A DNA stretch of 64,000 bases from Elephas maximus indicus (lineage: Eukaryota; Chordata; Mammalia; Proboscidea; Elephantidae): assembly GCF_024166365.1 (NCBI RefSeq), contig NC_064839.1:14556878-14620877 (forward strand), in the 5' to 3' direction. The position numbers and the translations under genes are program-made. Shown one piece after another: positions 36,109 to 48,120 of this stretch (position 1 is the first letter of the stretch; each line of letters starts with the position of its first letter). The notes under the pieces are model-generated. The model made no database searches. It saw only the letters and a list, made by a program, of their open reading frames with translations, and was not told the origin of the DNA.

Positions 36109-36441
36109 TTTAGCACATTATAAGCTACCAATAAAATTTTCCTCTTACTATTATACTTATTAGTGATTACATGTTTTTAAGATTATCTTTTCCGAGACAC
36201 CGCTGAGTCTTACTCCCGGCCGCTTCCAGCCATACAGAGGCGCCAATCCCCGGGGCTGGGGTGGTTTGCAGCCGCGCAGCGGCGGGACGGCCGCAGGGAA
36301 CACTCCTTGGAGCGTTTCTGTCCACCGCGTCTCCTCTCCGTCCACGGTCATCAGCGCGGCCCGGGACGCACTGCCTGCGATCGGGGACTCGGGCCTCTCC
36401 CGGGCGCCCTGGCTGCGGCAGGCGGCGCCTCTCCGGGCTGG

Positions 36442-36477
36442 ATTGGTGATGCCTGGACGCTGCGGGCGCCTGCGCAG
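36442..36477. promoter_or_regulatory. Inverted CCAAT and NRF1-type motifs
   Basis: attgg at 36442-36446 (CCAAT on the minus strand) and gcgcctgcgca at 36466-36476, close to the NRF1 palindrome. Both lie about 80-115 bp upstream of the PDCD5 ATG. There is no TATA box in this interval. Confidence 0.5.
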
Positions 36478-36554
36478 TGGGGAGGTCCGTGCTCGCACCG
36501 AAGGGCTGAGTGGGCCGGGGGTGGCGAGGCTGCTGGAGGCTGCGCGGCAGTGCC

Positions 36555-36620
36555 ATGGCGGACGAGGAGCTCGAGGTGCTGAGAAAGCAGAGGCTGGCCG
36601 AGCTGCAGGCGAAGCACGGG
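36555..36620 (+). CDS. PDCD5: PDCD5 coding exon 1
   Basis: 22 codons from the ATG to a ggg|gtgagc donor, phase 0. It encodes the start of the N-terminal helix ([11 protein letters not shown]). Confidence 0.97.
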
Positions 36621-39600
36621 GTGAGCACGCCCGCCAGGCCCGTCCCCTTGGGGCGCCGCCCTCTCCCGAGGTGGAGGGCACGGCCCCTGGCGGAGGCTCC
36701 GGGCGCCACGGCCAGTGCCTGTCCCGCTTGTCCGGGATCCCGCCGCTGCCCCCCGGGCGGCCGAGTGGCCGGCCTCAGACCCTTTCCCCTCCGCCTCGGG
36801 GTTCGAGTGGTCAGGCCGTGGATGCCGACCACGTGCGGCCCCCCAAGCCGGTGCGGGCAAGGCCTTCCCCGGACAGGGGTGTGTTGACCCCGGAGGCCGA
36901 CCCTCGTACACGACCTGGGGTTGCAAGCAGACTCCTCAGCCCCCCGGCGTCTTCGCGCCCTTAGCCTTTGGATCTAGGCTTCTTAACTACTGTCCCTGCT
37001 GACGGTCAAGCCAGATTCTTTTCTAGAATTCAGTTGTACTGACCCACCTAGTCAGCAAACATTTTTTGAGGGTCTTTATATGGGGCAGTTCTACTCTTTT
37101 TTAAAGGGTCGCTGTGAGTCAGAATTGACTCGTCGGCAGTGGTTTGGGTTGGGTTGGGTACATGTGCCCGGTGCTGAAAGTCCAGCGGGGAACTGACAAC
37201 ATCGCCCTGAGAGTTGAGGGAAGGAGCCGGACACCACACGCTAATCTCGTGAATAAGATGCTCACGTAGTGATTTTGCTACCAGATGAAAGGGGGAGGAA
37301 CGTGATAGGGGCCGAGCGGGAAAGTCTCCAGGGAAACGCCGTTTGCCTCAGCGTCCTAAGTACCAAGGCACGTTTTGTTTTCCAGTTGTTCCTACTATGT
37401 ACGGTTCCATAGTACAGGGATTCTCCTCCCGAATGGCTGGTTCTATTCTAAAACATTCTACTAGATTGTGACTTTAGAAGCTTATCAAAACACCCTAGTA
37501 AGTGGGAATGATTCCATTGACTTGTGATGCCCAGCTTTTAATTATTTGATAAACCGTCCTTACCCATGTGGGAGCCTGTTGTGCATCAGAGACAAAATAG
37601 AGCATCTCCTCTTCTTTCCCTCTGAGAAATGACTTGGTTAAAGGGTGAAATTATTTTTTCTTTCAGGATCCTGGCGATGCAGCACAACAGGAAGCAAAGC
37701 AGAGGTATGGACTGGGGCTCTGAACCTTCTGAAGGACGATTTCACTAGATAGTCTTCTTCCTTTAGTTATTTTAATAGGCGTGGAATTTTAAAGTTTTCC
37801 TAGCATCGTGATTTTCCATGAATCGTTATTATCGAAGTATCTTCATTGTTAATTTGTTAAGTAAATATGTAAAGAGCCCTACAACACTTACGAGATTGTA
37901 TTGCAGTTACTAGTTGATGTTTGTTTCTCTACTAAACTGTGAATACCCTTAAAATGAGCATAATAATATTACCACTGCATAGGGATACTCTGCGGATTAC
38001 GTGGGTACAGTGCCTCACACTGGGTAAGTGCTCAGTAAATAGTGTTAACTCTTTTTATTGTCATTATTTTATCCCAGCACACGGTAAGGTACCTCACACG
38101 TGCCAGGTTTGTTGACTGATGATCTTCTTACTCCACCATGCAACCTTTGAACTCATTCATTCAGCAAATACTTATAGAGCTCCTCTGGGTCCGGCACTAT
38201 GCTTGGTCCATAGAACCTGCTGTGTCTGGTTTACATTAGTGGGAGAAGACAGATGGTAAGCACTTGGGGTAGTGATAGTGGTTATGAAAAAAGGTGAAAC
38301 CGCATGAATTTCATTGATTCTGAGATGTGCATTTTAACATCTAAAATGGGGATATGTCTCAGAATCAATCACTCTTGTCCTGGAATTTTCCAGAAAGGAT
38401 TTACTTTGCTGGGGACATTTCTAGTGTGAGACCTCTTAAAATTAAATTCTGTGCTTGACATTCCTCCCTCTCTCCACCCTGGTAGTGTGAACTCAGCAGA
38501 CCTGTGAGGCTGAAGCTTGCAGTTCAGATTCTCAGAGGAATATCTTCCTTTCTCTTCCTCCACTCAGGGCCAAGCTTAACACATACACGCTTCCTTGCTG
38601 GCAGGTTTATATCTTGTTTACCTTGTCTTGAGGATGTTGCTCTTTGATATCCCAGCTTTGAGTGGGTGGGTCTCCTGTTAGCCATCTCATCTGGGGTGTT
38701 TTTTTCTTTTGTTGTTGTTAGGTGCTGTTGAGTTGGTTCAGACTCAGAGCAACCCTATGTACAACAGAACGAAACACTGCCCAGTCCTGCACCATCCTCA
38801 CAATCGTTGCTGGATATACGTGTTGTTGTTAGAGATATGTAAAATTATGATGGGTCTTATGGTCATATTTTAGGTTCCTTGAAGTATGGCAGTAGTAGTT
38901 CGTGGTAGGTTGAAGTACTGATGGTAGATAGGAAACAGTGTATGGAAGTGTTCCATGAGCCTTAGGGCTCCTCAGATGGGAGTGGTTAATGGGCACGGCC
39001 AACCCCAACTTCCTCTCTAATTCAGCCACAGCAGCTTTTCTCATCTGTTTCATTATTGGGTTCCTTAAAGTACTTCATTTTTTAGAAAAAATGTTCTTTA
39101 AAAAAAAAAAAGTTTGAAAACCACTGTCTTATGAAGTAGCCCCTACTTTTCTTGGGTAGGTAGGAAGAAGGAAGGATAGTTAGAGTTATAATTTCATTCT
39201 TCTCCCCTCCTGACCTCCCATCCCAATATATGTGGTAGCCGATGCTGTGTAGAACTGAGAGTCTTGAAGCATGAGGTCTGGTTCTTGCTCTGCCATGGTC
39301 ACCCATGTACCTTTAACATAGCCTTCCTGGGTCTTGGTGTCTTTCTTATTTCTAAAGAAATTACACTGATTAATCTCTTGGTCCTCCTAATTGCCTGACA
39401 ACCCACCACAAATTTCTAACACCTGTCACACAGTACATACTCAATAAATGTTGGTAGTGATGGTTGAACTGAGACTGCACCCTGAATTAGGAAAATTAAA
39501 ATCTTGACCTTCTCTCTCAGTCATCTAGTGCTGCTACAACAGAAATACCACAAGGAGATGGCTTTGACAGGGAGAAGTTTATTCTCTCCCAGTAAGGTAG

Positions 39601-42600
39601 GCTAAAAGTCCGAGTTCAGGGTGTCAGCTCCTTCCAGCCTGGCAGATGTACACTCATACAATGTAAAGCTGGCTTGGAGGGTGAGGATGGATTTATCTGC
39701 TTTAATGTGTCTGCCGCCATCCACACAGTACCAGCTGTGGTGTAGTCTGTGTATATACCAGGCTTCCATCTTGAGAGACATGGGTTACTTGTTTATATGT
39801 TCTGTAAGAATGCTGACCGCTTAGTTCTAATCTTGCTTGTTTCCTGTGTTTTTGTTGTAGGGAAGCAGAAATGAGAAACAGTATTTTAGCCCAGGTTCTG
39901 GATCAGTCAGCCCGGGCCAGGTGTAAGCATCTTCAGTTTCCTTTATTTCCATTTCAAATAAAATTGGCTTTAGTTAGTTGAAGGGGGAGATACATATGAA
40001 ATAGCTCTAGATTAAATATTTGTTTAGCCTAAAAACATTTGAAATAAAGATTTGTGAGAAATGTGACATTTAAAAATGTAGAATAATGTATTTAAATTGC
40101 TGCAAGTATCAGCTCAGTTCTCCCTTCCTGAAGAGATGTTCTCTAAATGCATATTGGGTAAAATTTATAGAAAACATTAACTCTTAAAGTGAGTCAGTTA
40201 TAAAGTGTTGCTGTTGATGTGGGTGATGGGGGTTTGAGGACTAGTCTGTGTTTTACTGTATGTTTGGAATTTTTCATAATAAAAATGAAAACCATGTAGA
40301 AAGGAAAAATAAAATGAATGAGTCAGAATGAACTAGTATCTTCTGTATTATAACTTGAAGCCCAGACTGAATTTAGAAGAGGCAGCATTAGATGAATTAC
40401 CACCATTGTTGCTCTTTAGCAAAGGTTTTTGGTGCTTTTAGAAATATAAAAAGCCTCTTGCTTAAGATCAATTGTGTATATCAGATGAGATGAAGAGTGT
40501 TTTATTTACACAAGTTGTTAGGTGCCATCGAGTTAGTTCTGACTCATAGCGACCCTGTGTACAACAGAATGAAACACTGCCCAGTCCCGAGCCATCCTCA
40601 CAATCGTTGTTAAGCTTGAGCCCATTGTTGCAGCCATTGTATCAGTCCACCTCTTTGAGGGTCTCCCTCTTTTTTCACTGACTGTCTACTTTATTAAGCA
40701 TGATGTTCTTCTCTAGGGTCTGGTCCCTCCTGATAAGATGTCCAAAGTGTGTGAGCAGAAGTCTCACCATCTTTGCTTCTAAGGAGCATTTTGGCAGTTC
40801 TTCTTCCAAGACAGATTTGTTCATTCTTCTGGCAGCCCCTGGTATATTCAATATTCTTCACCAACACCATAATTCAAAGGTGTCAATTCTTCTTCCATAT
40901 TCCTTATTCATTGTCTAGCTTTCACATGCATATGAGGCAATTGAAAACACCATGACTTGGGTCAGGCTCACCTTAGTCCTTAAAGTGACATCTTTGCTTC
41001 TTAGCACTTTAATGAGGTCTTTTGCAGCAGATTTGCCCAATGCAATATGCCATTCAATTTCTTGACTGCTGCTTCCATGGGCATTGATTGTGGATTTAAG
41101 TAAGATGAAATCCTGACAACTTCAGTATTTTCTCCGTTTATCTTGATGTTGCTTATTGGTCTAGATGTGAGGATTTTTGTTTTCTTTACATTGAGGTGTA
41201 ATCCATACTGGAGGCTGTGGTCTTTGATCTTCATGAGTAAGTGCTTCAAGTCCTCTTCACTTCCAGCAAGCAGGGTTGTGTCACCTGTATATTAAAGGTT
41301 GTTAATGAGTCTTCCCCCAGTCCTGATGCCCTTTCTTCACATAGTTCAGCTTCTCTGATTATTTGCTCAGCATACAGATGGAATAAGTTTGGTGAAAGGT
41401 TACAACCCTGATGCACACCTTTCTTGATTTTCAGCCACGGAGTATCCCCTTGTTCTGTCTGAACGACTGCCTCTTGTTCTATGTAGAGGTTCCACATGAG
41501 GACAATTAAGTGTTCTAGAATTCCCATTCTTCACAATGTTACCCATAATTTGTTATGATCCACGCAGTCGAATGCCTTTGTATAGTCAATAAAACACAGG
41601 TAAACAGCCTTCTGGTGTTCTCCACTTTGAGCCAAGATCTGTCTGACATCAGCAACGATATCCCTTGTTCCATATCCTCCTCTGAATCAGGCTTGAATTT
41701 CTGGCAGTTTCCTGTCGATGTACTGATGCAGCCACTTTTGAAAGATCTTCAGGACTATTTTACTTGTGTGTGATATTAATGCTATTGTTCGATAATTTCC
41801 GAATTCTGTTAGATCACTTTTCTTTGGAATGGGCACAAATACGGGTTTCTTCCACTTGGTTGGCCAGGGAGCTGTCTTCCAGTTTCTTGACATAGACAAG
41901 TGAGCAATTCCAGTGCTACATCTGTTTGTTGAAGCATCTCAATTGGTATTTTGTCAGTTCCTGGAGCCTTTTGTTTTTCCCGATGCCTTCGGTGTAGCTT
42001 GGACTTCTTCCTTCAGTACCATTGGTTTTTTATCATACTGTACCTCCTGAAATGGTTGTACATCAACCAGTTCTTTTTGGTACAGTGACTCTGTGTAATT
42101 CCTTCCATCTTCTTTGGATTCTTATGCATCGTTTAATCTTTTGCCTGTAGAGTCCTTCAGTACTGCAACTCAAGGTTTAAATTTTTTCTTCAGTTCTTTC
42201 AGCTTGAGAAATGCTGAGCATGTTCTTTTCTGTTGGTTTTCTAACTCCAGGTCTTTGCACATTTCATTATAAAACTTTATTTTGCTTTTTCAGGCTATCC
42301 TTTGAAACCGGTCCAACATTTTATGTCATCATTTCTTCCTTTTGCTTTAGCTATTCTGTGGTCAAGAGCAAGTTTCAGAGTCTCTTCTGACATCCATTTA
42401 GGCGTTGCCTTTTCTTCCTGTCTCTTTAATGACCTCTTGTTTTCTTCATGCGTAATGTCCTTGATACCATTCCAGAGCTCATCTGGTCTTTGGTCAGTTA
42501 GGGTTCAATGTGTCAAATCTGTTCTTGAGATGGTCTCTAAATTCAGGTGGGATATATTCAAGGTCGTACTTTGGCTCTTGTGGACTCTTAAAATTTTCTT

Positions 42601-45600
42601 CAACTTGAACTTGCACATGAGCAGTTGGCTCCAGTCCTTGTTTTGACTGATGGTATTTTTTATGGAGCTTTTCCATCATCTCTTTCCACGGATATAGTCA
42701 GTTTGATTCCTGTGTAGTCCATCTGGCAAGGTCCACGTGTATAGTCCTCATTTATGTTGTTGAAAAAAGGTGTTTACAGTGAAAGTTGTTGGTCTTGCAA
42801 AATTCTATCATGCAATCTCTGGCATCCGGATTTCTATCACCAAGGCCATATTTTCCAAGTATTACTCCTTCTTTGTTTCCAACTTCTGCATTTCAATCAG
42901 CAGTAATTATCAGTGCATCTTGATTGCATGTTTTATCAATTACAGATCGCAGAAGTTGGTAAAAATCTTCAATTTCTTCATCTTTGGCATTAGTGGTTGG
43001 CGCATAAATCTGAATAGTAGTTGTATTAATTGGTATCTGTATAGCATGTGGATATTATCCAGTCACTGACAGCGTTGTACTTCAGGATAGATCTTGAAAT
43101 GTTCCTTTTGATGATGAATGCAGTGCCATTCCTCTCCAATGTGTCATTCCCCACATAGTAGATGATGTGTTTGTCCAATTCAGAATGGCCAATATCAGTC
43201 CATTTCAGCTCACTAATGCCTAGGATTTGGTGTTTATACATTCCCTTTCATTTTTGAGAATTACCAGTTTTCCTAGATTCATACTTCATACATTCCAGTT
43301 TCTGGTTATTAATGGATGTTTGCAGCTGTTCCGTCTTATTTTGAGTCATGTCACATCAGCAAATGAAGGTTCAGAAAGCTTGACTGAATCTACATCATTA
43401 AGGTCGACTCTACTTTGAGGAGGCAGCTCTTCCCCACTTTTATTTTGAGTGCCTTTCAACCTGAGGGGCTTATCTTCCAACACTATATCAAATAGTGTTC
43501 TGCTCCTACTTAGAGGGTTTTTACCGGCTAATTTTTTTAGAAGTAGACCATCAGGTCCTTTTTCCTAGTCTGTCTGAGTCTGGAAACTCAGCTGAAACCT
43601 GTCTACCGTGGGTGACCCTGCTGGTATTTGAAATACTGGGGGCATCAGTTCCTGCATCACAGCAACACGTAAGCCACAACAATACGACAAACTGACAAAC
43701 GTTTGGAGAGTATTTGTTTAACTCAGGGTTGCTTTAGTAGATGTCCCAGACTAACTGAATATGTGTAGCAATAAATTGCTTTCCAGAAGGCGAACATATT
43801 TTTAAAAAACAAAATGACCTGGGGCTTAGAATCTGAGGGCCCAAGTTCAGTGTTGGCCTTACCACTACCTATGTGTAGCCTTGACTAAGACTGTCGTGGC
43901 TGAGGAAGAAAATCAGAACAGACCGGAACTTCTAAAGTTTAGGTGAACTAAAATGGAAAAAATTCCAGGTCAAAGCCTTGCTAGAAACTTAATCTCCCTC
44001 TTAGAAAACAAGGACAGCATACGTGTCGCATAGCAACCACAGCTCTTGCCTGTTGGATTTTGAGCAGAGTCAGAAATAGTGGTGCCCCACTCAAAGATGG
44101 CCACAGATCACGCCACTTTGAATGTGTGCGCCTCTCCAAAGTCCTGGTGATAATCCAGTCTTACACATTAGGTTCCTAAAAGGGCTCCTTACACCTCTCC
44201 TGAGTCTCCCATTCCAGGGCCTCAACCTGTAATAGTTATTCTGGATTACCTAAATTGTAAAAATTTGGGTCTCTTCTAGTTTTGCTTCGTTGACCATGAC
44301 TGAACTGGTTTGCAGCAGTTCAAAACCCTCTTTTTTAAGAGGGGTAACAATATTGTCTTCCCTGCCCACAAGACTTGATGATCACAAGACTTAACGTAAT
44401 GGATGTGTAGTGCCTTGGAAATGTCAGTGCATAGTTTTATAGTACAGTATAAGTGCATTTAATTCTGACACCTTTCTTGTATATTTTTTCTTTTAGTAAG
44501 TAACTTAGCACTTGTAAAGCCTGAAAAAAGTAAAACAGTAGAGAATTACCTTATACAGATGGCAAGATACGGACAACTAAGTGGGAAGGTAAGTTTGAAC
44601 CACTTTTAAACAACTCAGCTATTGTTACCTATTTTATCAAAACTTGTCTTTAGAAGGTCGATTTCATCTTCATTTGATTACAGAATTCTTGTTGACTTTT
44701 TATAAAGAACGTTTTAAGGAAAGAATAGTACCTACCATAAATCCTGAAGGACAACTAATTGCCCTACCTGAAACCTTCTGCTTCTCTCCTTTCCTGGCAT
44801 TGCCATGGAACTTTGTTGGCATCTGTGTGACCCAGTGACTGTTAGGGTCAGCTAGCTTCAATTGCTTCTCTACTGGAAACAAGGTTTGTCAGTAATACCA
44901 ATTAAAATACTACCAGGTGGGTCTCGCCAGTCATCTAGCTCATTTGGCATGGAAGTGTTTATAATGAAAATATTCTACATCCTACTTTGGTGAGTAGTAT
45001 CTGGGGTCTTTAAAGCGTGTGAGTGGCCATCTAAGATATGTCTACTGGTTCCATCCCATCTGGAACAAAGGAGAATGAAGAAAGCCATAGACACAAGGGA
45101 AAAATTAGTCCAAAGGACTAACAGACCACAACTACCACAGCCTTCACCAGATTGAGTCTAGCACAACTGGATGGTGCCTGGCTACAACCACTGACTGCTC
45201 TGACAGGGATCACAATAGAGGGCCCCAGACAGAACTGAAGAAAAATGTAGAACAGAATTCTAACTCAAAAACAGACCAGACTTACTAGTGACAGACTGGA
45301 GGAACCCCAAGAGTATGGCCCCCGGACACCCTTTTAGCTCAGTACTGAAGTCACTCCTCAGGTTCACCCTTTAGCCAAAGATTAGACAGGCCCATAAAAC
45401 AAACAATAACACCCATAGTTCAACCATGTATACGAAACTAAATGGGCACACCAGCCCAAGGGCAAGGAGAAGAAGGCAGGAGGGGACAGGAAAGCTGGAT
45501 GAATGGAAATAGGGAACCTGGGAAAGGGAGAGTATTGACATGTGGCAGGGCTGGCAACCAATGTCACAAAACAATTTGTGTATTAATTGTTTAATGAGAA

Positions 45601-47484
45601 AATAAAAATAAATGAAATACTACCATGTAGATGACAGGCTTATTTTGCAAATGAGGAGGTGCTGAAATTCCTTGATTATGATGTGTGCCCACTGTAAGGT
45701 GTTGATGGATGTATTCTGGCAAGCCTGACCTTCCTTCCAGATCCAGGCGGTCCAGACTTCCTGGAAACATGGAGGCTGGATGAACCCCCAAAACTACTGG
45801 CCTGAGATAATCTTGAAAGCTTAAACCAAAAATATCTTCCCAGATCTTCTTAAAACCACACAATAGTTTAGCTTAACTAGTAAAAAATGTCTCCCTTGAG
45901 CATTGTGCTTTAAGAAATATCTATATGGGATCAAACCGACAAGAGCAACTCAAGATTACATCAGGAAACTTAGGGAGCAGTGAGTTTGGGTTAATGGAGG
46001 AGGGTGAGAATGGTTGCATAACTTGAACAATCTAGTCAGTGTCACTGAGTTGTACATGTAGAAATTGTTGAATTGGTGTATGTTCTGCTGTGTATATTCT
46101 CAATAACAAAAAATGAATTGTAAAATTACAAAAAAAAGTGAGGTCCATCTTAAAACAATGCTTAGTTGAGAGGATTGGGGCAGTGAGAGTAGGTTAGTGC
46201 GAAGGGAACAATTAGAATGGAAATGAGGATGCTGACACAACGTGAAGAATGTAAACAATGTCTCTGAACATGTATATAGGTTTTTGAATGGGAGCCTATT
46301 TTGCTGTGTACTTTCACCAAAAGTATAATATTTAAAAAAAAAAAAGATCCATGTGAGCCCTACCTGGGAAGCCCTCTGTTGCCACCACAGTCCACAGGGG
46401 TCAGCCCTTCCCCCGACCCCCTTCCACGAAGAATCACTTGTGGAAGACAATGACTGGTTGGTCTTTTTATGAATGTGACTTAACTCCAGCGTAGCGTTTA
46501 AGCTTCTCGAAGACAGAGGCATTTTGTTTATATTCCTGACAATTAACATAATGCCTGGTGCAGGTGATTGTAATTTTCTTCTAATGGTGATGTACCCACC
46601 CAAAAAGCAAACCCATTCCTACTCATAGCGACCCTATAGGACAGAGTAGAACTGCCCCAGAGTTTCCAAGGAACGCCTGGCGGATTCAAACTGCCGACCT
46701 TTTGGTTAGCAGCTGTAGCACTTAACCACTATGCCACCAGGGTTTCCAGTGGTGATATAGGTGATTTTAAATGTGTGTTAACTTTAAATTTTCTGAGGGA
46801 GCTGTGTGACGGACACTTTTCTCCCCTCCCTCTCAAGTGAGGAATAGCAGAGCAAATTTTATTTAGAATGTGAACCAGTAGTTAACAGTGGTTCCAGTCT
46901 CCTGTGCCACCGCTCCTTCCCTCTTTCTGTCTATGCACACACCCCAGAAAGACTGTACCTGATTAAATCTTAGGAGGTAAATTCTGTGTTTAATAAGTAC
47001 TGTTTTTCTTGTTATCCCAGGTATCAGAACAAGGTTTAATAGAAATCCTTGAAAAAGTAAGCCAACAAACAGAAAAGAAAACAACAGTTAAAGTAAGTTC
47101 CCCTATGCTCATGGTTCGTAAAGAGAATATTAGACATTTTAAATGTGAGGTGTTGATTATACACCTATTGTATCAAAACGTCCCTGTTCATAGACATTTT
47201 CATTTTGTAATGACAGAAGTTTGGGAAGAAAGGCTGAATATATTCGGGGTGGGGGGGTTGGGGGGGTCTAAGCATAGAAAATATATTTAAGGCTTTTCTG
47301 CCCCCCACCACACCTAAGCTGTTTTAAAGACTCAGAAAAATGTCTTGTTAAAGTAGGTAGAAATTTGTCTTCTCAGAAAACCTGAGTTATACGTAATTAA
47401 ACATGTTACGACACTTGTTTACAATTTCCCCCCCAGTTCAGCAGAAGAAGAGTAATGGACTCCGATGAAGACGATGATTATTGA
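36555..47484 (+). CDS. PDCD5: Programmed cell death protein 5, six coding exons
   Basis: Joining 36555-36620, 37667-37704, 39861-39922, 44497-44588, 47021-47092 and 47437-47484 gives an uninterrupted 125-residue protein, the same length as human PDCD5. It starts [18 protein letters not shown] and ends MDSDEDDDY. All introns have GT/AG ends and phases agree. PDCD5 (TFAR19) is a small, conserved, mostly helical nuclear and cytosolic protein; family knowledge links it to apoptosis, the acetyltransferase Tip60/KAT5 and the CCT chaperonin. The acidic C-terminal tail is conserved. The ATG lies in a good Kozak context (gtgccatgg) inside a CpG island. Differences from the remembered human protein are few and mostly conservative (for example V8, K11). 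The gene is convergent with ANKRD27, matching human 19q13.11 order. Confidence 0.97.
37078..37160 (+). mobile_element. AfroSINE 3' fragment in PDCD5 intron 1
   Basis: 5'-truncated copy: tatggggcagttctactc then gtcgctgtgagtcagaattg. Confidence 0.85.
37667..37704 (+). CDS. PDCD5: PDCD5 coding exon 2
   Basis: 38 bp encoding [12 protein letters not shown] plus two bases. The acceptor follows a good pyrimidine tract (ttattttttctttcag) and the donor is cagag|gtatgg. Confidence 0.96.
37905..38060 (+). mobile_element. MIR fragment in PDCD5 intron 2
   Basis: The MIR-like 3' half includes taagtgctcagtaaatagtg. Divergence is typical of ancient SINEs. Confidence 0.6.
38709..38832 (-). mobile_element. 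RTE 3' end fragment in PDCD5 intron 2
   Basis: Inverted tail gttgttgttaggtgctgttg followed by about 100 bp of the RTE 3' end, then a second gttgttgttag. Confidence 0.8.
39519..39632 (-). mobile_element. MaLR-like LTR fragment in PDCD5 intron 2
   Basis: Same family and orientation as 4519-5022 (tagtgctgctacaacagaaa ... agggtgtcagctcc), truncated. Confidence 0.7.
39861..39922 (+). CDS. PDCD5: PDCD5 coding exon 3
   Basis: 62 bp encoding [20 protein letters not shown]. The donor is placed at ccaggt|gtaagc rather than the first gt, because only this keeps R-L-S-N-L in frame across the junction with exon 4. Confidence 0.95.
40510..43704 (-). mobile_element. Near full-length RTE in PDCD5 intron 3, antisense
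   Basis: Inverted tail gttgttaggtgccatcgag at 40517, then reverse transcriptase, linker, endonuclease and the 5' terminus near 43704 on the minus strand. It has many frameshifts and stops and is more decayed than the 26.5-kb copy. Flanks agagtgttttattta and agagtatttgttta look like a diverged target duplication. Being intronic and antisense, it should be spliced out of PDCD5 transcripts. Confidence 0.9.
44497..44588 (+). CDS. PDCD5: PDCD5 coding exon 4
   Basis: 92 bp encoding [19 protein letters not shown] and on to the conserved [11 protein letters not shown] core. Acceptor ttcttttag, donor gggaag|gtaagt. Confidence 0.96.
44915..45606 (+). mobile_element. L1 3' UTR in PDCD5 intron 4
   Basis: Homologous along its length to 10880-11610 (gtccaaaggactaa, caccagattgagtctagc-type and gaaggcaggaggggacagga blocks). 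5'-truncated, with an A-rich end. Confidence 0.85.
45640..46345 (+). mobile_element. L1 3' UTR fragments in PDCD5 intron 4
   Basis: 45640-46130 is homologous to 15130-15480 (aaccaaaaatatcttccc, gtagaaattgttgaattgg). 46150-46345 is another L1 3' end finishing in an A12 tail. Confidence 0.65.
46602..46750 (-). mobile_element. AfroSINE in PDCD5 intron 4
   Basis: Inverted tail (aacccattcctactcatagc) to inverted head (actatgccaccagggtttcc). Confidence 0.9.
47021..47092 (+). CDS. PDCD5: PDCD5 coding exon 5
   Basis: 72 bp encoding [20 protein letters not shown] then TTVK. Acceptor gttatcccag, donor aaa|gtaagt. Confidence 0.96.
47437..47484 (+). CDS. PDCD5: PDCD5 coding exon 6 and stop
   Basis: 48 bp encoding [15 protein letters not shown] and TGA. 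The acceptor has an unusual C-only stretch (tttccccccccag). Confidence 0.96.
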   Translation, partial: FSRRRVMDSDEDDDY

Positions 47485-47597
47485 ATTAAAAAATGTTAGA
47501 CTGGAACTTAATGCAACAATTCTAGGACAGATAATACTTGGCAGAAGTTAAGATTTGATTGTTTACTTTGTTTATAGTCTATATATGCCTTTTAAAA

Positions 47598-47603
47598 AAT
47601 AAA
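47598..47603 (+). terminator. PDCD5: PDCD5 polyadenylation signal
   Basis: AATAAA lies 114 bp after the PDCD5 stop; a second AATAAA follows at 47616-47621. The 3' UTR would be about 130-160 bp. Confidence 0.8.
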
Positions 47604-47775
47604 CTTGTTATGTAAAATAAAAAACTGGGGCAGAGTTGTTTTAGTACCGTAGCCAAGTGGCCAGAAGATCTGTATTTTGAATTTTTTCCTTTCCTGTCAA
47701 AAGTTCAGCACATGCAGCAGCAAAAGTTTTTAAAACACGTGTAGATGTGTTCCTGTAAAGATTTGCGCCCAGGAA

Positions 47776-47848
47776 GGCCTGTGGGGCAGTTCTGCTCTGC
47801 CCTATAGGGTCGCTATCAGTTGGAATTGATTCTACAGCACACAACAGA
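47776..47848 (+). mobile_element. AfroSINE 3' fragment
   Basis: 5'-truncated: cctgtggggcagttctgctc then tcgctatcagttggaattga. Confidence 0.85.
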
Positions 47849-47861
47849 AGCAGCTGGAATG

Positions 47862-48120
47862 GAGTCCCTGGGTGGTGCATACAATTAAGTGTTTGGCTAT
47901 TAACTGAAAGGTTGGTGGTGGGTGGTCCATACAATTAAGTGTTTGGCTATTAACTGAAAGGTTGGTGGTTCACACCTACCCAGAGACACCTTGGAAGAAA
48001 GGCCTGGTGATCTACTTTTGAAAAATCAGTCATTGAAAACCCTGTGGAGTGCAGCTTTTCTCTGGAAGGTCACCATGAGTCGGAATCAACTAGATGACAA
48101 GTGGTTTGGTTTGGTTTTAG
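47862..48120 (+). mobile_element. AfroSINE/RTE composite with 50-bp internal duplication
   Basis: Head ggagtccctgggtggtgcat; the following 50 bp is duplicated in tandem (47871-47920 and 47921-47970, two differences). The middle (gaagaaaggcctggtgatct) is the segment shared with the composite SINE and RTE 5' region. The tail is ccatgagtcggaatcaact. Confidence 0.82.

Larger units (their letters stand above)
36180..36990. promoter_or_regulatory. PDCD5: CpG island, PDCD5 promoter and first exon
   Basis: Dense CpG and GC sequence encloses the PDCD5 start codon at 36555 and the start of intron 1. Long overlapping open frames on both strands here are compositional artefacts. A CpG-island promoter is typical of broadly expressed genes. 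The transcription start is not determined but should lie within about 100 bp upstream of the ATG. Confidence 0.85.

Noticed and set aside
36160-36964. Several 125-232-codon frames on both strands around the PDCD5 start
   Set aside because: Shadows of the CpG island; the only supported coding sequence is the 66-bp first exon at 36555.
39905-39924. Alternative PDCD5 exon 3 donor at ggccag|gtgtaa
   Set aside because: It would shift the frame into exon 4. The gt two bases further on (ccaggt|gtaagc) keeps the known protein.
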